NCBI GenBank assembly: GCA_030374735.1
Contig: JASCIV010000135.1
Location: 1-41,010, forward strand
Reading direction: 5' to 3'
DNA: 41,010 bases
DNA from: Gracilaria caudata
Lineage: Eukaryota > Rhodophyta > Florideophyceae > Gracilariales > Gracilariaceae
Numbering within the stretch: position 1 is the first letter of the stretch; every line of letters begins with the position of its first letter. Shown in pieces: positions 9,687 through 19,049 of this stretch. Under the pieces are notes generated by a model. The model was not told the DNA's origin. It saw nothing but the letters and a program-made list of their open reading frames with translations, and did no database searches. A program made the position numbers and the translations under genes.

Positions 9687-10904
9687 CTACACTGGACAGT
9701 CACATCTTCGAACAGACATGAATGGAAGCCGAAGGGTTTCTCCGCCTTCAAATGTGATTAGACCACCACTGGTAAGCTGTTCCGCGGTTGTCACCAGCAT
9801 CCCATTCAGCATCTTAACACGTTGGAACAACAAATTTTGTCTTGACTCGGGTGCTCTAACGACCACTACGACCTCGTTTCCATCTCCCTCTTTCATTGCT
9901 TTTTCAACTAAAGAAGGATGGGCTTTCTTTTGCCACCGAGCTCCAAACCACTCAAGCATCTCCAAAGAGAGCGTTGCCATTTTATATGGACCTGCAAGGA
10001 CGCATATTCCAGTGTGTCTTCCAAACGCTGCACAACCTTGAGTGGCACGGCGCACGAGAACACAGACATTTTTCATCTCGTTCTTGCGCAGGACTCTGAG
10101 TTGCACTGCAGTCCCGAACAAGTCGACCACAGCAGCTTGTATCGGGGCCCGCAATCCTTGCCAAATTACGAAGCCTTGGTGGACCTTATGTCTACCAATT
10201 TGCATAACAACATCCCCTTTTCTTAAATCATCTATGTCGCGGTCCACAATTACTCTTCGTGACGCGTTAGGCCCAGAGTGAACACAGAACGCTGGAATAT
10301 ATCCCAAAAACAATTGCTGCCGCGACTGTTGTAGAAGAAGAACAAAGCGAGAAGGAACAACATGTACCACATTTTCTCGTGCTTGTACCAGGACACCAAC
10401 AAGTTCGTTTCCAGTAGTAATTACAGGTGAACCGGACCAACCCGGAAGTACAGCACGAGACGCTGAGAAAACAAAAACAGGGATTCTGGATGCGTGATAT
10501 ATCATGACTACACTTTTAACGCCCAGAAATCTCAACTGCAAGCGATCCAATCCTGGCGAAAGGGCGTAGCAAACGCTTCTCCTACGTGGAGAGGTAAACG
10601 AAACAGATAAGGAGTCAAGAAGGGGTCTATCCAGTTCAAGCAGAGCAATATCTGCATCTTCAGATTTGCAGTTCACATGTGCGTTTGCACTAGCAATTCG
10701 AAACTGCTCTTGATGGCCAGAAGGAATGGAGTGCAAGGCAGCAATGGCTCTTGTGGGGGAGATAAGAAACACATTGGCTCTGCTTCTCGGGTTGGTGAGA
10801 AGCGGAAACGTTGGCGGCGCTTGGTTTTCCAACTGACAAACAAGCAGAGCAGCAAAGCATGTCAACTGTTTCATTTGATCTCTCCCTTTCAATGACAAGG
10901 ACAT
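9687..10904 (-). CDS. Deg/HtrA-type serine protease with PDZ-like C-terminus
   Basis: Predicted chymotrypsin-fold protease of 405 residues. The triad can be placed at His58 (AIAALHSI), Asp85 (DADIALLEL) and Ser157 in PGWSGSPV, the GxSGxP signature; the family normally has GNSGGP, so the oxyanion region is slightly atypical. Two PDZ-like segments follow: about 200-286 (LRKGDVVMQIG..., then LRVLRKNE) and about 295-395 (TGICVLAGPYKMATL..., EVVVVVRAP...QRVKMLNGMLV). The second resembles the degenerate PDZ2 of plant DEG2/9/10-type proteases. The N-terminus holds a hydrophobic stretch (MKQLTCFAALLVCQL, residues 11-25), suggesting a signal or targeting peptide. ATG 10904 is the first in-frame ATG; ATG 10874 would start exactly at that peptide. 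Substrate and compartment are unknown. Confidence 0.75.
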   Translation of the reverse strand: MSLSLKGRDQMKQLTCFAALLVCQLENQAPPTFPLLTNPRSRANVFLISPTRAIAALHSIPSGHQEQFRIASANAHVNCKSEDADIALLELDRPLLDSLSVSFTSPRRRSVCYALSPGLDRLQLRFLGVKSVVMIYHASRIPVFVFSASRAVLPGWSGSPVITTGNELVGVLVQARENVVHVVPSRFVLLLQQSRQQLFLGYIPAFCVHSGPNASRRVIVDRDIDDLRKGDVVMQIGRHKVHQGFVIWQGLRAPIQAAVVDLFGTAVQLRVLRKNEMKNVCVLVRRATQGCAAFGRHTGICVLAGPYKMATLSLEMLEWFGARWQKKAHPSLVEKAMKEGDGNEVVVVVRAPESRQNLLFQRVKMLNGMLVTTAEQLTSGGLITFEGGETLRLPFMSVRRCDCPV

Positions 10905-11524
10905 GGATTTGCTATTGCGAGAGCGAACATAAGCGTTATCCTTATTACCTGCACCCCAATACACATGTACCTCTTCAAGGGCAACGGAGTCGTGACAACG
11001 AGTGCAGGAGCGCTAAATTGCAGAAGCCCGTCCCAAGAACTGGCTTGGTAGCCCTTTGCGTTCCGCCCCAGAGAGTTGTCTTTGCCTCAAGAGATAAAGC
11101 TTCACGTCTCCGGGCCACCATGAAGCCTTCCGAACCTTGGAGTATCTGCTCAGAAGTAAACCTTTCTTACTTCGCAGATACTAGTAGCTAGGCGCGAAGT
11201 CAGAGAAATGGCTGCAGGTAACGTGTAGTGTCACACAATCTCCCATAACATAGGCGTGACGCATTGTCACGAAAGTGAGCTGTTCGTAACACCCGGTGTT
11301 CGTAACTTCATGCCACCTCAAACTGTGTAGTATTTCACTACGCAGCGCTGAGCGTTCTTCATGGAGCTTCCACCACGTCTGGCATCTGGCAAGGTCTTAT
11401 AGGGGCTCTTTTTGATGCTGCTTGTCTGAGCAAAGCGGCTTTCCCGCTTCACAGCTCTTTACCAAAGCCTTTACTCACATTTTTTCTTTGCACTGACAGA
11501 GTCATTTCGTTTCCATGTCGCGAA
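10905..11524. other. Divergent spacer between the protease and DUF1992 genes
   Basis: About 620 bp that should carry both promoters. The plus-strand open frame at 10811-11191 overlaps the protease gene in antisense and shows no motif. I see no repeat or RNA gene. Confidence 0.45.
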
Positions 11525-12449
11525 ATGGCCACCCTCCATCCAAAACTGACTCGGCGACTTGCTCCTCCGTTACATATGCTCCTCACCCGTTCATTCACGG
11601 AGCGAGCAGCAGGGCCAGGCGGTAAGTACCGAACCAGCAGGTTGCTTGTGTCGGTAATGTACTGACGCACAACTTCTTCTGCCATTAGGGCTGTTTCGAA
11701 GTAGAAACGCGGTAGTGAACCCGTCAAAGCAGCAAGCACATGCGTCGCGAAAGCGTCTCCGCCGCGCTCGAACTGCCCTTGACGACATGCGACTCCCGCC
11801 AGAATTACAAGAGGAACACGAGGCAAACGAGAACCAGTTCGAATCTGAAGAGGATATTCGTGGCTTCGTGGAGGCTAGAATACAAGAGTCGATGCGTACT
11901 GGCCAGTTCGACAACCTCAAGAACAAAGGCAGACCGCTTCCACACCAGCCGTCTAGTAGCCATGAGTATGCTATGAGAATAATGCGGGACAACGGCTTGC
12001 GTCCGTATTGGTTGCAACTTATGCATGATATAGACAGCGAGAAGAGGCAGCTGAGAAACTCCCTTGCTCATGCCTGGCACACGCATATGCCACACGCTCC
12101 GCACCGCTGGGCTCTTGCTGTCCGAATCATGGAGTTACGCATCGAGTCCGTAAACAAACGTGTCGATACATTCAACTTAGTTCGCCCAATGTCAGTCTCG
12201 CATTTGTTTAGGCTGCGTTTGAGGATAAAGGAAGAGATTGAGCGAGCTATGAAAAGCAAACCAGTGGGTCAAACTGATGAATGTGAGTTGCCAAAGCAAC
12301 TAACAGAGAAAAAGAAGAAACCCACCGATGATATTGAACCTCGCCATTCCTGGCAATTGTTTGCACGTTTTGTAAGGGCAACAGAGGTACGAGAATATAA
12401 GCTCCCAACTTGGGGAAGGAGAAAGTCCGAGGAAGAAGAAGATGCATGA
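11525..12449 (+). CDS. DUF1992 / DNAJC28-like protein without J domain (two exons)
   Basis: Exon 1 is 11525-11621, the intron 11622-11688 and exon 2 11689-12449, giving 285 residues. Without the intron no ATG precedes residue 66 of the product; splicing joins phase-1 ends exactly and adds an Arg-rich, acid-poor leader (MATLHPKLTRRLAPPLHMLL) that looks like a mitochondrial presequence. The DUF1992 core is about 84-175: DIRGFVEARIQESMRTGQFD, NLKNKGRPL, then MRDNGLRPYWLQL. In animals this domain is the C-terminal half of DNAJC28; here there is no HPD-containing J domain, as in bacterial single-domain members. The C-terminus is charged and Lys/Glu-rich. The molecular role of the domain is not established. 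It converges on the phosphatase-like gene 199 bp away. Confidence 0.8.
11622..11688 (+). other. Intron of the DUF1992 gene (67 bp)
   Basis: Donor GG|GTAAGT, branch-point-like TACTGAC at 11660-11666, pyrimidine-rich CTTCTTCTGCCATTAG acceptor. The phase is consistent: one base from exon 1 and two from exon 2 make a Gly codon. Confidence 0.75.
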
Positions 12450-12648
12450 GAAAAAGCAAAACCCGCTGACTCTCACATCCTAACCGCCTTCGAGTCCTGT
12501 CTTCGAAGGCCGTGACAGTGTTCATTACCATAGCAATGTACCATACACAAGTAGACAATGACATTAATGTATACATACTTTTGCCCAAAGATTCTTACCA
12601 TCGAGAAAAAGCACGCAATCGCTTTTCCTTTCGAGATTCGCAGCTTGA

Positions 12649-13401
12649 TTAAGACGGTGGTACACCAGGTGATTCTATCAGAGATACCAACAAACCGTTA
12701 CATGCGTCAACCAGGGCTGCCAGCACTAAGTTCAGAGCGTCTGGGCTGTATTTTCCGGAGCGGAATTGCATGTTCCTCAGCTTTGGACTGGAGCAGTACG
12801 ACGAAAGTGACACGATTCTTTCCTCCATAGCGTCGTTGTACCTACCTTCTTCGTCGGCTACCATGAAGAGTAGTTCACTTCGCACATGCTCGTCCATACA
12901 CACAATGAGATTGTAGCTTTCTAAATCACTCTTGTCCAGAGCGCAAGCCATCTTGCGGCTTATATCCAGACCCCGTTTAAAGCGTAAAGCCTCTATAAAA
13001 CCATGGTCTGGCAATGCTCCTTCTACTTCCACTCTTGTGCCGGCCGAATGACAAGAGAAGCAATCCAAAGCGCGCCGCGAACACAGGTCCGTAAATATGG
13101 CCTCCGCCGCTGCGCTAACTGTCGAATTGTCACGACCGACGAAAAGCACTGCGACTCTTGAGGCGGCACATGAAGAATGTGCGTCAGAAGATTCGTGCGC
13201 GGTCTCCCCTCGGTCGCGAGCAAGAATCCACTCGCGAAATGCGTCTCCGGTGGTAAAATCGGGATTGGTGTCGAACGCGCTCATTCGGACACATGATTGG
13301 CGCTTCAAACCGAAGAGCTTTATTCTCTTCTGGCAGGTAATGGGGGTTGGAAATCTGGTTGAGCTCAAAGGAAGAGCGGGAGCGAAAGCTGGACTCTGCA
13401 T
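12649..13401 (-). CDS. Low-molecular-weight phosphotyrosine phosphatase homologue, apparently inactive
   Basis: The 250-residue product has the LMW-PTP fold signature: VAVLFV strand (83-88), AAEAIF helix (98-103), CHSAGT (118-122), ALRFKRGLDIS (138-148), YNLIVCMDEHVRSELL (163-178) and a C-terminal helix VDACNGLLVSLI. The catalytic P-loop, normally C-x5-R-S, reads VGRDNSTVS (88-96): the nucleophilic Cys is Gly89 and the Arg is Val95. The general-acid DPYYG-type loop near the C-terminus is also missing. A pseudo-phosphatase is therefore expected, perhaps a binding protein. The N-terminal 60 residues (MQSPAFAPALPLSSTRF start) look like a plastid transit peptide with an early Phe. Start chosen as the first in-frame ATG. 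An intact frame argues against a decaying pseudogene. Confidence 0.75.
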   Translation of the reverse strand: MQSPAFAPALPLSSTRFPTPITCQKRIKLFGLKRQSCVRMSAFDTNPDFTTGDAFREWILARDRGETAHESSDAHSSCAASRVAVLFVGRDNSTVSAAAEAIFTDLCSRRALDCFSCHSAGTRVEVEGALPDHGFIEALRFKRGLDISRKMACALDKSDLESYNLIVCMDEHVRSELLFMVADEEGRYNDAMEERIVSLSSYCSSPKLRNMQFRSGKYSPDALNLVLAALVDACNGLLVSLIESPGVPPS

Positions 13402-14309
13402 GACGTTTGAAGTTTTGACTCGCAACTGCTTTTCCAAGAAGGTGTGAATTTAGTGGAACGAACTGAATGTCTATCGTCGGTGGGACCAGCACGCCAGCAG
13501 TGTATCTTGTAGCTTGCTTGAATGTACGAAGGGAACGCTATCTGCCGCAGATGGCCGCCGTCAACAATCTGCGCCAATTGCAACTGCGAAATGGCAGTGG
13601 CGACTGCTGCGATAGATTTAAGCTCATTTGACGAAGGCCAATCACGTCAAATATCTGGTTTTCGATATCTATGCGAACCGATGTGGGGGGCACTGCGTGG
13701 GCTGCTGATTTAGGGATTGTCAGCATCATGCTAGGATATCATGATGGCCTGATGCACGCAGTGAGCGGCAGTACATCTGAAGAGAGGTAGAGACAGATTC
13801 GATAGCATCATGATGATGATCATCATGATACTCATGATGAAGCGCTTCATTACGCTTCTATCCTTGTATTCCGTTAACTTCAGCGCATTCGTTCCTGGCC
13901 GAAGAGCGACCATGTTCGAGTCTCGAACGTCGAGATGATTTCGACAAGAACGTCGCACGCAGATATCAGCGGCTTGTCAGTGACGTCTACAGTACACGTA
14001 GCCATGTTGGCTCAATTGTTATGAATTTGGTTGAATTTGTTGAATCAATTTTAGAAATTGAGAAATGAATTGCTACGTCCGTAGAATGGAGTCCATACGC
14101 TACAAAAAGCGCGCGAACGGGAGTCCTGGCCACGGGCCACAAACTGCTCGCCTCCCCGCACAACTGCGCATCTGGCTTCAATCCCGGGCAAGAAGGGGTT
14201 TCGATGAACTGGCACTGCGTCTGAGCACCACCGAAAGAAACCTTTTTCACTCAGCCAGAGCCTCTCCATCTCGGCCTCGCTACTGCTCCCCCAGCTCACT
14301 GCCACGAAA
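13402..14309. other. Divergent spacer with a triplet-repeat palindrome
   Basis: About 900 bp between the phosphatase-like gene and the 191-residue gene. It contains a cluster of ATG/CAT triplets at 13806-13840. Open frames around 13987-14376 are unsupported by motifs. No RNA gene seen. Confidence 0.45.
13806..13840. repeat. Palindromic ATGATGATCATCAT triplet cluster
   Basis: Direct reading shows ATG and CAT triplets arranged around a GATC centre, with a 14-bp perfect palindrome inside. Similar clusters occur at 27521-27537, 29460-29486, 30701-30723 and 35551-35562. Confidence 0.8.
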
Positions 14310-14885
14310 ATGTCTGCATCGACTGGAGAGGTTGGTCACACCGAAGAACACACCTCAACCGTGCAAGCCATCCTGAGCAACTTGCCATTCTCTGACGCCT
14401 TCTCACAATTTGAACCCAACATTTCAACTTCTGATTTCAAAAGATATATCCCGGAGCCTTCCGATACCGCTCGACAAATTCGCATCTCCAACGAGAAGAG
14501 TCGCTGTCTAATTCGTGCATTGACTGCTCGCTCTCAACGCGCGAGAAAGCGCAGTGCACCTTCCGCAACGCAGCCGGCACCCAAGAGACCACGTTGGCTC
14601 CACCTTGAGAAGGAGAGAAAGCAGCAATGTCTTAAAGTGGCCTTAGCAGCATCGTGTCAACACGGAGAGCCAGGAGACGCCCTGGATCGTTTGAAGCAAG
14701 GGTGGGCCCAAAACCCCAGGAGAAAGCAGCCTGTCACGGCAGAGGTCCGGCGTCTTATTAGGGACCGTGTTCCGCTGTGGAGTGAACTTGAACTCACAAC
14801 ATACCTGTCAAAAGCAGGGGAGAACCCAGATGGGATGACAATTCAACAAATGCGCCAAGTTATCCGTGAGCATTTACGCTCATGA
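14310..14885 (+). CDS. Hypothetical basic protein, probably nuclear
   Basis: An ATG-started, intronless frame of 191 residues. I do not recognise a family. The N-terminal 50 residues are neutral to acidic. The middle (about 55-110) is rich in Arg and Lys and includes a bipartite nuclear-localisation-like stretch RARKRSAPSATQPAPKRPR (77-95). The C-terminal 60 residues (EVRRLIRDRVPLWSELELTT, then KAGENPDGMTIQQMRQVIRE) are predicted helical and could form a small helix-turn-helix or SAP-like fold, but that is only a shape argument. Support comes from length, an ATG start and a non-repetitive composition. Confidence 0.55.
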   Translation: MSASTGEVGHTEEHTSTVQAILSNLPFSDAFSQFEPNISTSDFKRYIPEPSDTARQIRISNEKSRCLIRALTARSQRARKRSAPSATQPAPKRPRWLHLEKERKQQCLKVALAASCQHGEPGDALDRLKQGWAQNPRRKQPVTAEVRRLIRDRVPLWSELELTTYLSKAGENPDGMTIQQMRQVIREHLRS

Positions 14886-15942
14886 TGGAACTGTGTTCCC
14901 TTCCACATTTTTGGCCTATGTGGCTGTTTTGCGCTATAATTCTAATGGATATGACAAGTAGAGTCGTCCGCGGCTGTAAGAGCATCGTCCACGTTCCTGC
15001 TCTGGAGGCGCTTAAGTAGTTCGCTTTTCGGATCAATATGTCGGGAGTGCTTGCAGTTGCACCAGGAAGTGCATCGAGATGGTTATCGCCAGGAATGTTT
15101 GTGAAGCCTGTACTCGGATACAGGCAACGACTGTAACATCTTTTCGTGATTATCGCGATCAGAACACCTAACATCAAGTCCCTCAACAATCCGCGGCATC
15201 ATAGTCGCCTATGTTTCGCTAATATATTTCGAATAGAATCAGGAGAGAGAAAAGTGGATGATGGATATCCACCCCTAAACTTCTAAGATCCCATAAAAAT
15301 AACGACCTCGTGACCGGCAGTTCTTTCAGAAAGGATTTGGCTTTCACTGCCGCTATCAAGATATCGTGCTTCCGAGGGCGTTGATCCTTTGGCTATCGTA
15401 GTTGACTAATCAGTAGGGCACTTTTGGAAGTAAACTCGTTCTCTGAACCACAGCACTTTCGCAACAATATGAGTGCCACCTTGAGCAGTGTCAAAAGAAA
15501 GAGACGGATATCAATACAGAGGTACGCGCGTATTCCCACCTCCAGCATTCGTAGCCTTCAGTTCTTCTCTTTCTGGATTCGAAGTTCGAATTTCGAACGA
15601 ATAGAACCTAAGAGTCGTTGACCCTTACATCCGGTTTACCCGCAAAGCAATCAGGAAAGAGAAGACACAAAGCAGATATACATGCACTACTCAGTCATGC
15701 AAAACCCTTTCCAAAACAGTGCGGGAATATTAAGTAGAAAGAAACGCAACGACTCCTTTCTTCATTCCGCTCCTTTACACTCAAATTCGTTGGGTCATAA
15801 CAGCTTACTGAACCCTCTTCCACTTCTCGTTACGGATTCCTCGAATACTGCTGAACATGTTTTAACTGTCTGTACTGCGTCTTCTGTGATATGCTTTCAC
15901 GTCATGACGAGGCTGATCTCATATTCATATACGAACAGCAAT
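14886..15942. other. Convergent intergenic region
   Basis: About 1.06 kb, AT-rich, between the 3' ends of the hypothetical gene and the [2Fe-2S]/TPR gene. A short inverted repeat GTTCGAATTTCGAAC lies near 15585-15600. No gene or RNA recognised. Confidence 0.45.
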
Positions 15943-16713
15943 TCATGAGAACCATGATCTCCATCCCGTACAGCGCTTAATGTGTTTCTTGGCCTCCACA
16001 GTCTTCCCCGAAAGCTTACCCCACATCTCCCAGCACTGTTTAGCACTATCGATTTGGTGCATTCCCTCGTGCGCTCGTGCCTTCCATTTCCATGCTGCAA
16101 GGCAGTCCGCTTGTATTTCTAAAGCCTCGTTTGCCAGCGACATGGCTTTTTCGTGATCTGAAGTCTTGATTAACGACTGGGCCCAGTTACAAAGGATGGC
16201 TGTTTTATACTGTTCAGCGACCGTCCTCGACGAGGACTCTGCTTCCGTAACGAAGTCAATTGCCTTCTCGTAGTGTTCTCCGGCAGAAGCTACCTCTCCT
16301 TTTAGCATTCGTATATCGCCCTTTTCCTTCTCTGCAGCTGCCAATAACATTTGGTCATCAACGTCAAACCTCAATCGCTTCAGAAGTTTCACAGTCTGTT
16401 CCAGAGAATCGATTTGTTTTTCAATGGCAACACGGATTGAATCACATGACTGTACCGCAACGTTTGGACCATTGCCGCATTCACCGAGACATCCAGTTGG
16501 TTCTATAGAAGCTCCAGAATTCGAGACGAGAACACGCATAGTCGACAGGAGCGAGTTTCCTCTACATGTTGAACTGGTGCACACCCAAACCTTGGGAAGG
16601 ACTTCATTGCTTCCGGATGCAGAAATAATTGAGTGATTTTGACGTCTACAGGCCTTCGATCGGTATGGTCCTTCTCTCCGAGAAGGGAGTGGTGTCTTGA
16701 TGAAAGCAACCAT
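15943..16713 (-). CDS. Thioredoxin-like [2Fe-2S] ferredoxin domain plus TPR protein, likely plastid
   Basis: Predicted 256 residues. The N-terminal 38 residues (MVAFIKTPLPSRREG start) are basic and Ser-rich with an early Phe, like a red algal plastid transit peptide. Residues 42-88 carry four cysteines, VCTSSTC (45, 50) and GCLGEC (75, 79), the C-x4-C...C-x3-C pattern of thioredoxin-fold [2Fe-2S] ferredoxins, with the GP typically following the second pair (GNGPNVAV). A helical segment at 95-118 leads into TPR-like helices (about 124-245): DIRMLKGEVASAGEHYEKAI, AILCNWAQSLIKTSDHEKA, CLAAWKWKARAHEGMHQID. Cluster binding is inferred from the Cys spacing; partner and pathway are unknown. ATG 16713 is the first in-frame ATG and yields the presequence. 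Confidence 0.75.
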   Translation of the reverse strand: MVAFIKTPLPSRREGPYRSKACRRQNHSIISASGSNEVLPKVWVCTSSTCRGNSLLSTMRVLVSNSGASIEPTGCLGECGNGPNVAVQSCDSIRVAIEKQIDSLEQTVKLLKRLRFDVDDQMLLAAAEKEKGDIRMLKGEVASAGEHYEKAIDFVTEAESSSRTVAEQYKTAILCNWAQSLIKTSDHEKAMSLANEALEIQADCLAAWKWKARAHEGMHQIDSAKQCWEMWGKLSGKTVEAKKHIKRCTGWRSWFS

Positions 16714-19049
16714 TTCCTTCGGTGGTTCTAAGTTTTTCGCCCAAAAGCAGAGAAGTCTGCACTTGCACCACAAGGATAACCTAACTATCCCAGTTACCAA
16801 CTGAGATCGCTGAGGTCCAATTTTTTTTAAGCGCTACAGACCTTGTGGTACAAGGGCACGAAGGGCTTCTGCGCCGAAAGGCATTCCTATTTCATTCGTT
16901 CCTTCGTTCATTCGTTTTCGTGGCGAAATAGACTTCTTCCGTTTTTGCTTGGCGAATATCGAATGTCCTCTTGCCAACCGGTTCCTCGTCTCAAAACTGA
17001 ATGAAGTGTTCTGTCTCTCTCTTTTGGATTTCCCTCCATACCCTTCCTGTTCAGGGTACGAAGAGCACTGGAATCTTTGTATGGAGCAGTCTCTCGCGAG
17101 AATTGATTATCAACGTAATGTTCCTGTGCGTTTCTTCGCGCTCCTAACAGATTATCCAAAACATTAATCAGTCACAGTTCACGATAGTTTGACTTAATTT
17201 TCGTAAAGGATGGAAGAGTATGAAAGAAAAAGCCATCAAACTTGTCGACGAAACATTCACAACCGAAGACAACGTTCACAGAACGTGGGAGAGCTTGTGA
17301 TTTACTAGATTTCCTAAACAGACGCAACAGTGTTTCGAAGAAAAGGTTCTAAAGAAGGAAAAGAAAACTAACACTATAAAGATCTAAAGTAAAACTAACA
17401 AGTATCGTCAACACCATCAACTTTTGTGCAGACCGAACAAGTACACTCGGTGCACCACGCGTCTCAGAGCTTTCGCCCAGGTCTACCAGAGGGAGACGCC
17501 CATCTTCACGCCTTATCCAAGGCCTGGGTCTGTCTATCTAGCCTCGGATCTCATCGAAAGACGGTCCCCAGAGTTCGACAATGCGCGTGCACCGAGTGCA
17601 GTACCCACCCATAAATGGAGAACCGGCTCAGGGTCTACCAGAGGGAGACGCCCGTCCAATGACCTATCCAGGCCTGGGTCAGTCTATCTGGCCTCCGGAT
17701 CGCATCGCAATGACGCTCACCGAAGTACGACAATGCAGGTACACCAGTTACGGTGCCCTACCTCGCTGAGCGCGGTTCGGGCCTGCCACAGTGAGAACAG
17801 CCATCCCCCCCTTGAAACGGTTCTCGGCTGCCTTTCTGGCCTTGTTGGCTGTTGCACGAGGTTGTGGTGTTGCCCGATAAAGAAGATAGAAGAAAATCTG
17901 TAGACAAGAACCAAAGCAGCAGATGACAGAGAAGGAGGTTAGTCAAAAGAAAAGAGAGGGCGCCGCGGTTCAACGAGGAAGAAAACGAGAGGTGATGAAC
18001 ATACAAACAAAGTTTCGGTGAAGGAAAGGGAAGTGAAAGGGTGGTGAGGGGGAGGGAGAGGAGATGAAGGGTGAGGAGCGTGAAGGTTTCGAGGATGGAC
18101 GTTGCTGAGAGCAGAGCGGAAGTGTTTGAGGTGCTGGTTGGAAGCGGCTTTTATACATTTCTCAGTTGAGTGCAATTGACAGCGCTTGCTGAAAATCTGG
18201 ACTCACGTACACGAAGACGTGGGCACCAACGTGACTGCAATTGGAGAGAGCGACGACAACACTGAGAATGCAGGGTGGTATGTAGTGCACGCTTTCCTGC
18301 TGATGAGAATTCCAGTTGTCACGCTTGAGCCATGCGCATAGAGGGGGCTTTTGTGTTCCGAATTGAGTCACACTAAGACACATTTCGTGGCTTACGACGG
18401 CGGAGAGGTTTGACATGTGGATGAATTCGAAACATATAGCAAAATGCTCATCAATGTCACGTAGATACGCCGTTGGAGCAAATAGGATGTGACAACGCAA
18501 GGTAGTACGTGGAGTTGTACCAAGAGTTTCCGTCCTCATAGCGGAAAGTTTTCGTCCTCTCCACCCAGCTACTTTGAGCTTTTCCTATCAGCTCTGAAAT
18601 ATATTAGAGAGGTAGAGGGAGGGGAACAGAGGCACAGAGACGCATACAAAAGTAAAGAGAGTCATTTCCCTGTTATTGTGCAGAACACTGTTAGAGGAAC
18701 TAAATCGATTCTCTCTAGCATCCATGCACCTAAAACTCGGTCATAGACATCACCTGAGTTCCCGTTTAGCTGTCTCTGACAAAAAAAGTCAACTTTGTGG
18801 ATGGCATTGGAACGTTCCTTTTCGGCAGTTCGAACTGTGTCTACCGCCGATCAACTCTAGCACTAATTCTAATCAAGCTCGGTGTGTTACGACTTTTTGT
18901 GCGTTTCCGACTCAATACGACACATTTGTAGTAAGCATTGGAACTCAAAGCTTGGAGACGGATGGACGAAGATGTTGCGCAACTAAAGTAGAGCAGACTT
19001 TTGAGTTTGTTTATATATATATGCATATTTATTTGTTACATCGGAAATG
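16714..19049. other. Intergenic region with a diverged tandem duplication
   Basis: About 2.3 kb without a recognisable gene. It contains the tandem repeat at 17479-17765. A minus-strand ATG-started frame at 18162-18539 (125 codons) has no motif, and I leave it uncalled. The stretch 17940-18130 is strongly purine-rich on the plus strand. Confidence 0.45.
17479..17765. repeat. Diverged direct repeat, two copies, period about 152 bp
   Basis: Copy 1 begins at 17481 and copy 2 at 17633, both with GTCTACCAGAGGGAGACGCC. Later blocks also match in order: AGGCCTGGGTC, GTCTATCT, GCCTC and ACGACAATGC versus TCGACAATGC. By eye roughly three quarters of positions agree, with small indels. It may be a remnant of a longer satellite or a transposon fragment. 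Confidence 0.8.
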
